From the NCBI GenBank assembly GCA_009767595.1, contig VSDK01012283.1, forward strand, positions 562,794 to 626,793: a stretch of 64,000 bases of DNA, written 5' to 3'. Shown here in pieces: positions 53,650 to 64,000 of this stretch (position 1 is its first letter; each line of letters begins with the position of its first letter). The DNA comes from Symbiodinium kawagutii. Its lineage: Eukaryota; Sar; Dinophyceae; Suessiales; Symbiodiniaceae. Position numbers and translations under genes: made by a program. A model generated the notes under the pieces. That model ran no database searches and was not told the origin of the DNA. It saw only the letters and a program-made list of their open reading frames with translations.

Positions 53650-53650
53650 G
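53598..53650. repeat. (CAT)n microsatellite
   Basis: About 17 perfect CAT triplets; poly-His/poly-Ile frames through it are not coding. Confidence 0.97.
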
Positions 53651-53974
53651 ACTTTTCGCATCCTTTCCTAGAGCCCACAGCTCTTTACAATTCCCATCAA
53701 TTCCTTCTGGTCTCTTTGTTGCAACCTCTGGGGAGGGACCCCATGCCCTCCACACCTCATGACTTGATGCCCTGTGGGCATGTAGCCGTGGCTTCCCTTC
53801 CTTATCAGAAACCTTGGCCGCAAACAGATCTGCAAAGAGATCTCTGTGTCTCTCTCTCTATGTTTTTCCTTGCGCTGCTCAGTCAGGAAACAAAGCCATT
53901 GGCCAGTCAACATGGGGAGGGGGAAACAATTAACCAGTAAACTTGGTGTTTTTCCTTCGACCGCTGTTCAACAG

Positions 53975-54054
53975 AGACTGCGCCAACCCCGCCAAGCAGC
54001 TGCAAAACCAATCCACGGAGAAAATATCCAAACCTCGCTTGCGTAACAAGCAAG
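53975..54054 (+). CDS. Weak plus-strand exon
   Basis: After CTGTTCAACAG the frame reads DCANPAKQLQNQSTEKISKP then RLRNKQ to AAG|GTCCGC. The minus strand reads a hydrophobic segment (LRGLVLQLLGGVGAVSVEQ). Direction is uncertain. Confidence 0.3.
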
Positions 54055-54275
54055 GTCCGCAAGGGTAAACGCTGGGCCCTTGAGGTCAATGCACACAGGC
54101 AACCTTTATCTATGCATTGACCCCCTCTCTCTATGAACCTATGTGTCTGCATCTATATGACAACGATAATCCTTCAAGATATGAGTAAACCTTGGATACC
54201 TTGCTGAACTGACGGGAAGTGGCACATAGTGGCACAATAACCACCGAACCACCGGAGCCACTCATAGATCGGCAT

Positions 54276-54394
54276 TCAATCAGCCAATTCAGCCACGTGA
54301 CGATCTTCAGAAGATGCATCCTCAGACGGGAGCTGACCAAAGTTGGCGGATTCTGCCACAGCTTGGTGCAACAACCAAACGCACACGCTGCCAA
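54276..54394 (-). CDS. Candidate exon, two frames
   Basis: After CATGTTGCAG one frame reads GSVCVWLLHQAVAESANFGQ then LPSEDASSEDRHVAELAD-stop; another stays open longer (LAACAFGCCTKLWQNPPTLV ...) to AAG|GTATCC at 54204. The first has more typical composition. Confidence 0.4.
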
Positions 54395-54537
54395 CTGCAA
54401 CATGTCAGTACCCCATGTTGTTTGACCACCACAGACAAAGGTTACAAACAAGATACAGCAAGTGCTGGCAAGTTTCGGAGTTGGAGGTGTGCAGTGTGAG
54501 TGATTGCGAAAGGTTGGTTGAGATATGGATAGATTAC

Positions 54538-54745
54538 CTGACCACTTAGAATTGTCCAAGGTCACAGACCTGACCTGGAAGCCGAGATGGCTTCGGCTAG
54601 CCCTGACAGTTCGATTCATGCAGTCCACAACTGCGGAACCACAGCTGCTTTCACAAATCAGCTGCCCACGTCGACCTGAAATCTTGAGCTGATGCGGTTT
54701 GATTGGACCTGGTTGGACCACCTTGAAATGCCATTTCCATGCCAC
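54538..54745 (-). CDS. 69-codon exon, basic, unknown protein
   Basis: Opens after GCATCTAG with VAWKWHFKVVQPGPIKPHQL then KISGRRGQLICESSCGSAVV and DCMNRTVRASRSHLGFQ, ending at TCAG|GTAATC. An earlier donor (TTCCAG|GTCAGG) is possible. Composition is normal and the antisense poor. No family was recognised. Confidence 0.55.
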
Positions 54746-55330
54746 CTAGATGCCGAGCATTACTTATCATTAGCCACGATTAACCACTACTGACCATTGA
54801 CTATTAACGACTACGATTGGTTTATGACCCTTGGCTGCTGGTTTACCATGGCATGAACCACTATTGGATATTGGTTATCGGGCTATATTGGATATTGGTT
54901 ATCGGGCTATGCATTGAGGACTATACGCTGTTGACCATTGGTCATCAGTTGTGATTAGCGATCGTTAACCACAACCATTGACTATTCACGTTGGTTGTTG
55001 ACCACAACACCCTGGTTGTCAACCACTACACCCATGGCATTAACACCGCCTATAGCATTGGTTATTGGGCTGTTGATCAACCACTGTATATGGTGCTTTC
55101 TTAAAATGGGCAGCGCCAAAAGTGATTGGCCTACTATGTACTAAAAAAAATTGTTAAGAAAGGATGATGTTGGGGGTCCATGGTGGTCCCCCTATTTTGA
55201 GACTTAACTATACATGCCAACTATGCCACCATAGCGCCCCCACCAGGGTAGAAACGCCACCGTGCCTCAAGGCCCAGCTGCCATAGGGAAGCGCGTCGTG
55301 TCAGGCACTGGTTGGTGAATCGTTGGTGAA
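54746..55330. other. Intergenic/intronic repeats
   Basis: Includes a direct duplication of TATTGGATATTGGTTATCGG (54862 and 54889) and a possible family-C element at 55097-55206 (TTTCTTAAAATGGGC ... CCCCCTATTTTGAGAC). Confidence 0.5.
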
Positions 55331-55450
55331 TGGTTGGTTAGGGTTGGTTGGGGTTGGTTAGGGTTGCTTATTGGTCAATTGTTGGATTGGTTTGGTTTGA
55401 TCGGTTTGATTGGTGTGATTGGTAAATGTGCCCGTGGCACGGCCTTGAAC

Positions 55451-55558
55451 CTTTGGAAGTTTGCACACATCTGCCGTGGTGCTCGCATGTGCTCACTCTC
55501 TCGCTCCATGGACATAGGATCTGCGTGGGTGATTTTCAAAAGCGAAATCGAGTCAGGA
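55451..55558 (-). CDS. Candidate exon (plus strand also open)
   Basis: PDSISLLKITHADPMSMERE then SEHMRAPRQMCANFQR between CCAAACTAG and AAAG|GTTCAA. The plus strand reads a rival frame (SAWVIFKSEIESGLVWRELP). Confidence 0.4.
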
Positions 55559-56001
55559 CTAGTTTGGCGTGAATTGCCAAGTCTTGTCAATGGCAAGACC
55601 ATCTAGAATCTAGAAGTCTATATACAAATCTCTAAACATGATCGCGGTGTCGACCACATTCAACCACTCTATGTACTTTGGCCAGGCTCAGTTGGTTTGA
55701 CTCGTTGAGCATGAAGAGTCGAGACCAACCAGCACAGGGTGCTGTTCACGAACTTCGCCTAAGTTGCGAATTGATGTGAATTGATATGATTTGATCTTGT
55801 TGACCTTGCCTAATGGCTGATAATAGGCGGATAATTAGATAATTCAATAATGGATAATGAATACTAACAAACAAAGGTTTTCTTGCTTAATGTTGACGAT
55901 CTGCTCCATCAAAAGTCTGAAAGTGTCAACGCCAATCGCAGGCACCACAACTTCCCCCGCATCTGCAGCTAAGGTACATGTGTCAAGAACGTCCTGTTCA
56001 C

Positions 56002-56164
56002 CTTGAAATGTGAGCCGTGCTCTGAACACCAAGTGCCACACCACGCCAAGAGGGACCAATTCGGCAACGTGACAGGAAAATGCAATGAAAGTGCTAAAAC
56101 TAAGAGCAGTGGCAACTAGAGCAAACATGTTTTCACAACCCCAACTTTCCATAACTTGATTCAT
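56002..56164 (-). CDS. First exon of a membrane protein
   Basis: ATG follows an in-frame TAA. It reads MNQVMESWGCENMFALVATA then LSFSTFIAFSCHVAELVPLG and VVWHLVFRARLTFQ to the donor CAAG|GTGAAC. It contains a hydrophobic helix and part of a second. If the donor is skipped the frame continues to 55844. The gene would continue into the exons at 55451 and 54538, which is not proven. No family was recognised. Confidence 0.5.
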
Positions 56165-56684
56165 TTATATAACTCGCCATGTTCTTGTAGCTGTTCTTGC
56201 TAGGGGCGTCCCAAAGATCACCGCGATATATTGACAAACCACCACCTGGATCTTGCCCACAGAATCTACGACCTAGACAGATTCAAACAAACTCAAATCA
56301 GGACAAAATCCATTGACCTACCAATCAACTCGGACAACAGCACTTGAATCTTCTGGCTTCCAATTCTTTTCACCCACTATTTCGTGACAGTTGAACTTGT
56401 TGAAGTCGAATAAGCCTCGCTGGAGCTACGACGATGAACTTGGACACAAACTAAACAGCCAGAAATGGTCGTTTTGGACCTCTGACGATCCCCTAAACCA
56501 CCAGCGACCCCCACCGAACAAATACATGCCTTCAACCCAAACAAGATCATACCGTACTAGATTCCAACCCTTCACAGATACCTTTCAACATTGTTCGACT
56601 ACCCTACTTCAATTCTGCTTATGGTTACTCTGGTGGGCATGTCTGTGCCCATTGGGACGTCCCAACAGCAGGTCAGCAGGTGGG

Positions 56685-59600
56685 TCATGGTGACGAGTGG
56701 AGCCCCTCCGGCTCCGCCTTGCGAGACTCCTCCATGAAGGCGGCCAGGTCGATGGCTTTGGCGGGACCATCCAACCGAAGGCAGCCGTTCAGGAACTCGT
56801 CGGCCTGGATGTGGCCCTCGTGGGAAGCGTCCAACATGTGGAAGAGCATGGAGGCATCTTCTTCCTGAGCGAGGCAATTGGAGGATGATCAATGGCTACT
56901 ATTGATGATGGTTGATGATGGTGGATGATGCTTGATGATGGTTGATGATGGTTTGAGTGATGGTGGATGATGGTGCGTAATGATGGTGGTTGATGATCAT
57001 TTGAGTAATGGCAAGCAATGGTTGGGAATTGAGAATGATTGCAGCTATAGTGCTGGTCAATACTGCTGAAGCGTGGCTTGTCAGGGTTGCAAATCAGTGA
57101 TAGTGGTTGACACTGATCATCCCCAAATGACGGCCGCTTGGTGATAATATTGCGTGACACATAGTAAAGGAATGCAAAGGATATGGCAACATGACTCCAA
57201 CAACCATGAGAAACAGAGATTCCCACAGCTACTAGAATCAACTGCTGGGGTTCACCCTGCGACCTCTCAGCAACTCAGCTTGCAAAACGCGCCGCACATG
57301 TTGCGATGGCCACAGCCGTTGCAGTGATCTACGGGGCGCCGAGAGTCATCCACATCCAGAGCTGCAAACAATTGCTGCAGGTGCGGATTTTCCAGTTGAG
57401 CCTGGAAGTCTACCCACGTCATCTGCTCCTGCGGCAGCTATGCGGCAATTGACAGCGAAAGCCACGCCTGGAACCAGTCACCGATGGAAGGAGCAGTCTG
57501 CAAGCAGCAGGAAGGATCAACCAACCATCATATCATACCATATTATGATGAATCCTGCTGGGACAAGAACACTAGAAGTGTTGCAATCAGGCTCACCTCA
57601 TCATGACGCGCCAATGTGGTGATATCGTGATGGCAATTGTTGGTCATCACTCACTTTTCTCTTACACCCAACGCTGTTTCTGAAACTCATCTGTTTCCGC
57701 TGACCCAAGTTACCCTATCCAACTTGAAAAATGATGCAGCTCCACTGGGACTAGCAACAACCGGGTGTCACCAGGAGACTCCAGCCCCGCTTACATTTCT
57801 GATGGAGGTGACATGCTGTTGCTGCCTTGTCCGCTTCCAGAAAGAGCTGGCCCACTTCTTGGAGAAGGAAGCGACGTTTCTCTTCTTGACCATTTTGTAG
57901 GGCCGAATCAACGAAGATACCCGTAAGAATATTCCTCAGTAGAATTTTGGGCTGCAATGCGAGCGCAGCAGCAATCAGCATGTGCAGGAAGCCCAAAGGT
58001 GCCCCATACGGAAGTAGCTTAATTACGCCCCAGACAGGAAACACCGGAACAGGTTCGGTCTGCACTAGGTGCGCTGGCATGACGTCACGGGGAAGCACAC
58101 AAATGAAACACTCCGAAAAGTTAAAAAGAAACGTCAAATGTCGTAGGGACTGCTGGAACAATCGAGGAGCAACGTTCACATATACTGTACGTGAGTGCGT
58201 GCATCTAAATCCACCTCTCCGTCTCACTCTCCCCGTGTGCGCATGTCAAGACTGCAGCACCTTATGAAAGCATTGATGCCGCGCATATGAACATTCACAT
58301 TCATACAAATCAAAGTTTATCTTATCAAACCGTTTCATGGGGGCCGCTTCAATATAGAGGATCGAGTAAGAATGCGGGACTTTTGTGGGAAACCAAATCC
58401 CGCGCTATCTTTGTGGTAATGCTGACATGCCTCTGGTCATTTCCAACCACACCCTTCAAAAAATCAAGTAGAGAATCCTATATATCCAGTAAAAATCAAG
58501 TAAGAATCCAACAAATCCTGTAAGAATCCTGTAAACTCAGTATAAGTGCAGTAAGAATCCATCAAAAAGTCCAGGAACAATCTGAAGAATCTACTGTAGT
58601 AAGAATCCACTAAGAATGCAATAAAATCGAGTGAAACTCCAGTAAATATCCAATGAAATTCCGGTAAAAATTCGGTAAAGTCCAGTAGGCATCCAGCAAA
58701 CGTCCAGTGAAAATCCGATTGAAGAAGCTGGATATATATATATATATACTATACTGAAAGCTTTAGGGCTAACTTTTTTCCAGGCAATCTGGAGCAGCCT
58801 GTGTTGAAGCAGTACGAATGTATATGTGTCTGTTTCTACTTTCTCCATCCCAACCAAACCCCGGCCAGGGGAGGGTTTGCGCCAAGCTGCAGCAATGCAA
58901 AAACCGTAAATGCAATGTACATGCAGAAGGGCACAGCCATCCAGGGAGAGATTTCCGTCATCAGCGGCTTCAGCATCTCACGCCATTCCTGGCCGTCAGT
59001 GACGGCCTGGAAAAGAGCCAGCATCGTCCCAGCCAGTGATCCAAAATAGTCTGCCAGCTCGGGGTTCAAGGCAGCTGGGCTTTCCAAACCTCAGAGATGA
59101 AGAAGATTGAAAAGGTTAATGAATGGTTAACTATAATAGTCAATAACAGTTATATATAATTAACAAAGGGTCAGCTACTGGTTGAGAAATCATGGTTGAT
59201 CAATTTTTAGCTAGTGGCGAATCAAGCTGACCGTCGCTCGGCCCAACCACTAGTCTTGGCAACACACAAAGGCACAGACTCTGTGCAGCCAAGGAGACTG
59301 ATCTTGAAATCTGTGACGCTTTGGGTAATGAAGACACCTGCGGCAAGATAAGTCTGTGCTCGGTGCCCCTGTCAGATCCGAAGGGCCCGTTTCGCATACA
59401 ACACAAGCCCGCCTACGGCATAGAGAAGGAGCAATAGAAAGATCACAGTCCACATGAAGGAGCGGAGGCCCTTCATGACAGCAGTGGTAATGGCCTGTCA
59501 TGGCTTTCGCGGCACGCGAAGCTGAACACTCCGAAAGCCTCAGAATCATTTGATCATCACGGAAGCATCGGCAAAGTCCCTGCGCCTGGAGCTCCCCACT

Positions 59601-62377
59601 GATGTGCATGATACGAAGAATTCGCCTGAGGCTACGGCACGGCATGGCACGGCTAAATGGTTCCAAAATGGCCATGGTTGTTTGAGTCGGAACTCTGAAC
59701 CTGGAAGCCTCATTCTTGAACCCCAGAAGCTCTCCCCAAAATATCATGACTATGAGGCCAAATTAACCCTCCAAGCTGGTGCCGGATTCAGATCATCCTC
59801 TCACATCTACAAATCTAAGGGTCTAGGATGGTCTAGGTCTAAGATACCAACCCCGCGATAGAATGAAGACCCTCAGACACTGTTGTTTCCAGCAAATGGT
59901 TGCCCCAAGGAGCTACAAGCCAACAGGGATCAAAAGGGAAGAGAAAGAATGAGAAAAAAACCTTGACAGTAATGTAAGAGCTCGCCCTGCCAAGGTGCAA
60001 AATACGAAGCAACCGAAAGATCCGCAAAGCTCGCAAGACCAAGGTGTCATCGGTGAGTTGTGAAAGATCCAGGTCCTGTGAAACCAGCGCAGCACCACAA
60101 GTCACACTGATAGTGCTACACCCTGTTGCTTCTTGCAAAATCTTGCAAACCTGCGGGATGAAACGTTCCCACCTGAAGACCGCCACTTTGGTAGATGATG
60201 GCCACTGTGATCCTCGGAGAGTTTGTGACGGCCATGCCACACACTCTTGGAGCGGATGACGGCACGTGCACAGAGCAAGCAATAAGATAAGGGGGTGGAA
60301 GATTTCAAGCAACAAGACAGACAGATTTCAAGAGTCCTGGACAACAAACACCTATCAGAATCTATCAGGTAGGTACGCTGCATGTCATGTCTTTAACGTT
60401 CACATGCACATTGCAGTCGCATGAGTTGCATGAGTTGCATCTATATATATATATATATCATTCTTGCACTACACCTTATCGCGGCTCCGAGGGATGAGTG
60501 CTGTGAAGCCACTTCTCACCCTTGTCCCAGATCATCCTGGTCCGAGCTTCCCTTGCTCCACTGCCTGGGATAAAATGAGCGTGGTATCAAAGATGTTCCA
60601 TGCCATGTCGGGCCCAGTAAAGAATCGGCATCCGTAGGCAGAAAGCCGCAAAATGAGCTCCATGAGGAAGATGATGGCGAAAACAATCTCACCTCATTGG
60701 TCACTGTCAAGCTTGCGCCTAGGGGTTTCACCAGATCACTTCACCTAATCAATGATTTTTTGCACACAAAATGAAACGATCCATTGAAACCATTTGAAAC
60801 CAGCAGTACCAAAGCACTAACCACGAAGAAGGATGGCTCCTGAGGTTGCCAGGTGGAAGCAGCATAGTCTGTCTGAATGCCAATGAAAATGGAGTTGATC
60901 AAAATCATTGCGCCGATGAAGGAGGAGAACGTGGGCGACTCCACTAGGTCGGTCACGTTGAAGGCTTCATGATCCGCGGGGCTTCGAGTGGGGTCTCGGA
61001 TTAGCAAGGGGTTGGACATCTGCGAGAACCTGCGAGATGTGCGGATCAAAGTTGCCTCCTGCCGAAGTCAAAGAGAACTCCCTTCATCCCAATACTAAAA
61101 ACCTATCCTGGCCCCTGTGGTTCAGTAGTGCACCTGCATGAATCTATGTGTTATTTGTATCGCCATCGTCTTGGCCTCCTTGCGCCAGTGAAACAACCAC
61201 ACAGACACAAACAGACGGCTGCAAACCCATGGCATGCCACTTGGCCGAGTGAAAGAAAAACTTGGAAGCCTCTCCTCGGGCAAGCGTGGTGCCGGAAGCA
61301 AGCTGTTCCCCAAGCGTTTCCGTGGGGAAGTACTGTGCCTGCTGGCAGACCGAGTATGAATACGACCATGTTGCCGGAATCTGTTGGTGGGAGAACTGCT
61401 GTTGCTTCGCGCGTGGACCTGGGGGAGAAGCATGGACTGGCGGAATGGTGAAAGCATCGCACTGATGAGCTATTCAGTTTCTGGTCTTCCCCAGCTGAGG
61501 TCAATGTTTGAATCCCTCATTGGAGTTTATGAATTGGAGGTTTCTTAAAATAGGGGACACCCAAAATGGTAATTATTGTAAATGGTTAATATTGGATGAT
61601 TTTGGGTTACCCCTACATCTTGAGAAACACCTTGAAACACCCAATTCATCCCAATTCTACACACTTCATTCACAGAGTCTGCTTTCTTCGGGGCCTTTCG
61701 CGGATGCCGGTGCCATGATAAAGACAAGTCTGGGTCATCCAGGTCATGGGCGTCGCCATCGGTCGAGACATGCCGAGACCAGCCAGCCCTGGAGGCGTCA
61801 CCTGTAAAGCTCCTGGAGCCATGAAATCATTTACCCTTGCCAACAACGCTTGTAGATTAAACATCACCATGATTAACCATCATAGTAGAAATATCAGATA
61901 TTTAGATGATTAACCATACTATGATTAACCGTTTCTAGATTCTAGAAATCACTAACAATTGACAATTGTTGACCGGTTTGACCATTTCACTACATCCAAA
62001 ATTGTCCCAAATGACACCTTTACGCGACACCGACCTCTTGGTGGTTTATCTTGGGACCAAGACAGCTGCAGAACACGTTACCGAACACGGCTCGCCGCAG
62101 AGCTCCTCATCAACTCGGGTGGCATGCGCAGATTCCCCGAGAGCAGACGTTCCAGGCTGGGCGCATCTCCCAATGATGACAGCTGTCCCTGCATCTCTTC
62201 GCGCAACTCCCGGCGCAGGCTTTGAGTCTCCTCCCGCAGCATGCTGCGCCATTGCTCCAGATCGCTGCCTGCATACATTGCACGCCCAAGGACGGCCTCA
62301 AGTTACCCACTTGGAGCCCAAAGGAGATGCTGCGACAGGTTCTTTTCCAGGATAGCCAAGATGCCAGGTTCATCCAT
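56685..62377 (-). CDS. Single-domain voltage-gated cation channel with EF-hand
   Basis: Exons in order: 62377-62311 (start MDEPGILAILEKNLSQHLLW), 62268-62082 (coiled coil LEQWRSMLREETQSLRRELR), about 61788-61680, about 61418-61241 (Ser/Arg-rich linker), 61019-60822 (S1: FIGAMILINSIFIGIQTDYA), 60687-60565 (S2-S3: IVFAIIFLMELILRL, WNIFDTTLIL), 60075-59987 plus 59625-59586 (S4: LVLRALRIFRLLRIL, Arg every third residue), 59494-59413 (S5: FMWTVIFLLLLLYAV), 59089-58891 (pore ALFQAVTDGQEW and start of S6), 57934-57772 (S6 end NILTGIFVDSAL), 57437-57333, 56864-56685 (EF-hand loop DASHEGHIQADE, stop). Codon phases agree at most junctions; four introns appear to be GC-AG. One 6TM domain is about a quarter of an animal Na/Ca channel; relatives occur in bacteria, diatoms and dinoflagellates. 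It acts in a membrane, with depolarisation and probably calcium as signals. Ion selectivity is not predicted with certainty. The two linker exons are the weakest part. Confidence 0.85.
56885..57000. repeat. GATGATGGTT repeat
   Basis: TTGATGATGGTTGATGATGG words, imperfect, lying in the last intron of the channel gene. Confidence 0.85.
58470..58730. repeat. Degenerate 10-11-bp repeat (AATCCAGTAAG)
   Basis: Words such as GTAAGAATCC, CCAGTAAAAATC and CCTGTAAGAATCC recur about twenty times. It lies in the intron that splits S6 of the channel. Confidence 0.85.
58734..58750. repeat. (TA)n run
   Basis: Short TA run at the end of the 10-11-bp repeat. Confidence 0.85.
60440..60460. repeat. (TA)n run
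   Basis: Short TA run in the intron between S2-S3 and S4 coding exons. Confidence 0.85.
61544..61630 (-). mobile_element. Possible introner-like element, family C
   Basis: Ends GGTGTTTCTCAAGATGTAGG and CCCCTATTTTAAGAAACC are imperfect inverted repeats, extended inside by GGGTAACCCAAAA and TTTTGGGTGTCCCC-type arms. On the minus strand it can be read GT...AG (87 bases). It lies right after a channel linker exon, whose frame can be read up to its edge (TTTCAAG|GTGTTTC). Confidence 0.4.
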
Positions 62378-62391
62378 GTTCCCAGTGCTTT

Positions 62392-62393
62392 CT
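62392..62393 (-). promoter_or_regulatory. Likely trans-splice acceptor of the channel gene
   Basis: AG of CCAGTTTCACTCAG on the minus strand, 14 bases before the channel ATG. Dinoflagellate mRNAs usually receive a 22-nt spliced leader at such a site; that use here is inference. Confidence 0.4.
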
Positions 62394-62761
62394 GAGTGAA
62401 ACTGGTTTGGTACTCCAGCTTAGCCAACGTAAGCAGTTTCTGGTTTGAAGTCTCAGGTCTTCATTTGCATCGCCATAAATCTTCATTTTGCTTGGTGCTT
62501 GTGGGGTTGTCAAACATGAGCTCTTCGTTTTCCACTCGTCTTTTAAGCCGGAATTGCTTGGTTTGAGTAGTGTGTGCGCCCTGCTCCAGTGTTATATTAA
62601 GCCTTGATTTCACATGGTATTTGCGCCTCGTCCGTTGTTTTTTCAAGTTTTTTCCTCCAGTGAGCCATGAGCGCGCCCTGAACACTCACAGGTCAAATTT
62701 CAGGACAAAATCAGACCAACAAAAATCCTGGCTACTGAGGCTAGTTGCTCCTTTTGCTCAG
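62394..62761. other. Short intergenic region between two minus-strand genes
   Basis: Only about 370 bases separate the thylakoid gene stop from the channel acceptor. A 74-codon Lys/Arg-rich frame and a 23-codon frame starting MAHWRKKLEKTTDEAQ lie here; either could be 3' untranslated sequence. Confidence 0.5.
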
Positions 62762-63469
62762 CTAGGCCTTGTAAAACTTCTCCATGTCCTCGTTGTTCTC
62801 AATCTCCTTGCCCTGGAAGCCACCAACCTTGGGTGAAATGCTCTTGTCGACGGGGATGTTGTACTTGGTTGCGGCATTTTTCAGCGAGGCACCATAGTAG
62901 ACAATGGCGAATCCAGCGAAGGCCCATGCCAAAGGATCAATGCCGTAGAACACATCGAAGTACTCCTTACCTCAGCTCGCAGCCACGCGAACGTACATGC
63001 TCAGCTGGCTTCGGAGCCACGATACCATCATTGACACGTCGAGTGCTGGCGTGTTGGGACTTGTTGCCGTCATGATGGCTGAACTACACGGGGGCTGTCC
63101 AGAAAGCATCAATGATGAAAAAGCTACCAAACGCTTTAGATTGGACCAGCAACACATTTAAAGGTACTGGTACAGTACAGTACTCCATTGTATTCCATTC
63201 TCCGATGAGTTTGGGATCAACTCGGTGATCATAAACACGCATAAACCTGAAAGCTGCGACAGGCCGTAATAACAAAGATTCAATGCTCCCATGGTACCCT
63301 TGAAGACAAAGGCATCGGCACCAGTGGGAACGGTGGCCAAGACCACTGCTCCTGCAGCCACGGCAGGGTCTGCGGACACACTACGGGCAGCAGGTGCTGG
63401 GACAAAGGCGATGCTGCGGAGAAGGCACGCAGCGGCAGCCAAGATGCACAGAGCAGCAGCACGAGCCAT
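62762..63469 (-). CDS. Nuclear-encoded small thylakoid membrane protein, unidentified
   Basis: Two exons, 63469-63298 and 62970-62762, joined by a 327-nt GT-AG intron (AAGG|GTACCA ... CTGAG|GTAAGG) with matching phase, give 126 residues. Residues 1-21 are a signal peptide (MARAAALCILAAAACLLRSI), followed by FVPAPAARS, the Phe-containing motif of dinoflagellate plastid transit peptides. A second hydrophobic stretch ending AVVLATVPTGADAF looks like a thylakoid-transfer signal cut after ADA. The mature part has about 70 residues: KEYFDVFYGIDPLAWAFAGF, one membrane span (AFAGFAIVYYG), then a charged tail ending NNEDMEKFYKA. This design fits a small photosystem or light-harvesting complex subunit. 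I cannot match it to a named Psa or Psb subunit. Confidence 0.75.
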
Positions 63470-63498
63470 AGCGAAAGTAGGGAATGTGTAATTTAAAG

Positions 63499-63500
63499 CT
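63499..63500 (-). promoter_or_regulatory. Likely trans-splice acceptor of the thylakoid gene
   Basis: AG of the pyrimidine-rich CATTTCTTTCCTTAG on the minus strand, about 29 bases before the ATG, suitable for spliced-leader addition. Confidence 0.4.
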
Positions 63501-64000
63501 AAGGAAAGAAATGTGCGGATGCGAAGCTGCAATTTGCAAATGGTGTACTTGAAAGACGTGTTTCATTGCAGTACCAGGGCTCAAAGAGTTCGAGCCAGGG
63601 CAGGTTGAAGATATTTGAAGATGTATGCAAGAAGCAGCGATAAGGTGGTACTCCCCATCCTAAAGAGTGGCTTACACCTTGTAACGCACCGAACTCTTGT
63701 TGCATCATCCATAACTGGTCGTTAGCCTAGTCAGAAATCTTGAAGGTCTTTGACCCAACAAACCTAACGTTGTGCTGGTAGCGAACTGCTTTGCGGCCAA
63801 ACTCAAGAGAAAATGGCAAGTGACGGCAAGTGTTCAAACAAAGTACGCGCCGCTAAACCCTAACAACTAGTAGGAGAAGGGAAAAGAATTCGAGAATTCA
63901 TGTCGGCAGACGGAATCCGCATTCGAGAATTCATGGGCGGCAGTGCCAAAATTTGCCAACGATCCTCGAAAAAACACCTCCCAACTGCAGGAGAAATGGG
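63501..64000. other. Upstream of the thylakoid gene, nothing firm
   Basis: Contains a local direct repeat of GAATTCGAGAATTCATG-like sequence at 63888-63935. No exon is supported and no TATA-type promoter was sought, as dinoflagellates generally lack one. Confidence 0.5.

Noticed and set aside
53547..53940. Poly-His and poly-Ile plus-strand frames
   Set aside because: They run through a CAT microsatellite with no exon signals.
59250..59747. 165-codon minus frame as one exon of the channel
   Set aside because: It joins the S4 end in one frame to a Cys-rich tail in the wrong frame for S5; splicing at GC donors gives a coherent channel instead.
62461..62685. 74-codon Lys/Arg-rich minus frame between the thylakoid and channel genes
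   Set aside because: No clear borders and it fills the short intergenic gap; more likely untranslated sequence.

Overview
The window looks like nuclear DNA of a photosynthetic dinoflagellate, most likely a Symbiodiniaceae-type alga. Coding DNA is broken into short exons (about 30-250 nt) in a sea of AT-rich and simple-repeat DNA. Intron 5' ends are GT or GC and 3' ends are AG, often followed by G. Two genes start just downstream of an AG acceptor, as expected for spliced-leader trans-splicing. A short protein carries a signal peptide, an FVP motif and a thylakoid-transfer segment (peridinin-plastid targeting). A voltage-gated channel of the single-domain, EF-hand type typical of these algae is present. 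No long bacterial-style ORFs, rRNA, tRNA or CRISPR arrays were seen. Most ORFs over 60 codons are chance or repeat products; real exons were picked from reading frame, composition and splice signals together.

Layout: 0.4-0.9 kb is a CCTT pyrimidine tract. 1.3-5.3 kb holds minus-strand exons, including one with a membrane span. 6.5-9.7 kb holds plus-strand exons of an unrecognised gene, with a minus-strand gene end at 8.6-8.9 kb interrupted by a 93-nt intron that is itself a repeat element. 9.8-10.8 kb has minus exons. 11.05-13.34 kb is a 154-bp satellite array, followed by a strong hairpin. 14.5-15.0 kb encodes an IFI6/IFI27-like protein on the minus strand. 15-33 kb is mostly repeats and intergenic DNA with scattered minus-strand (some plus-strand) exons, a large trinucleotide tract at 28.1-28.4 kb and a composite minisatellite at 28.84-29.69 kb. 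33.8-51.6 kb has about twenty minus-strand exons, many in phase 0 and rich in Ala/Glu/Lys, probably one or two coiled-coil protein genes. 52-56.2 kb holds further minus exons of membrane or unknown proteins. 56.7-62.4 kb is a nearly complete minus-strand gene for a single-domain voltage-gated cation channel. 62.76-63.47 kb is a two-exon minus-strand gene for a small thylakoid membrane protein. Well-supported genes in the last 30 kb all run on the minus strand, matching the unidirectional gene blocks of dinoflagellates.

The most interesting signal is a set of short (about 66-112 bp) repeats with terminal inverted repeats. Their ends supply intron signals (GT...AG in family A, GC...AG in family B), and in at least two places the element edge coincides with an exon edge while the spliced frame stays open. 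They look like introner elements, transposon-like sequences that create introns. All exon models are read by eye and need transcript support.
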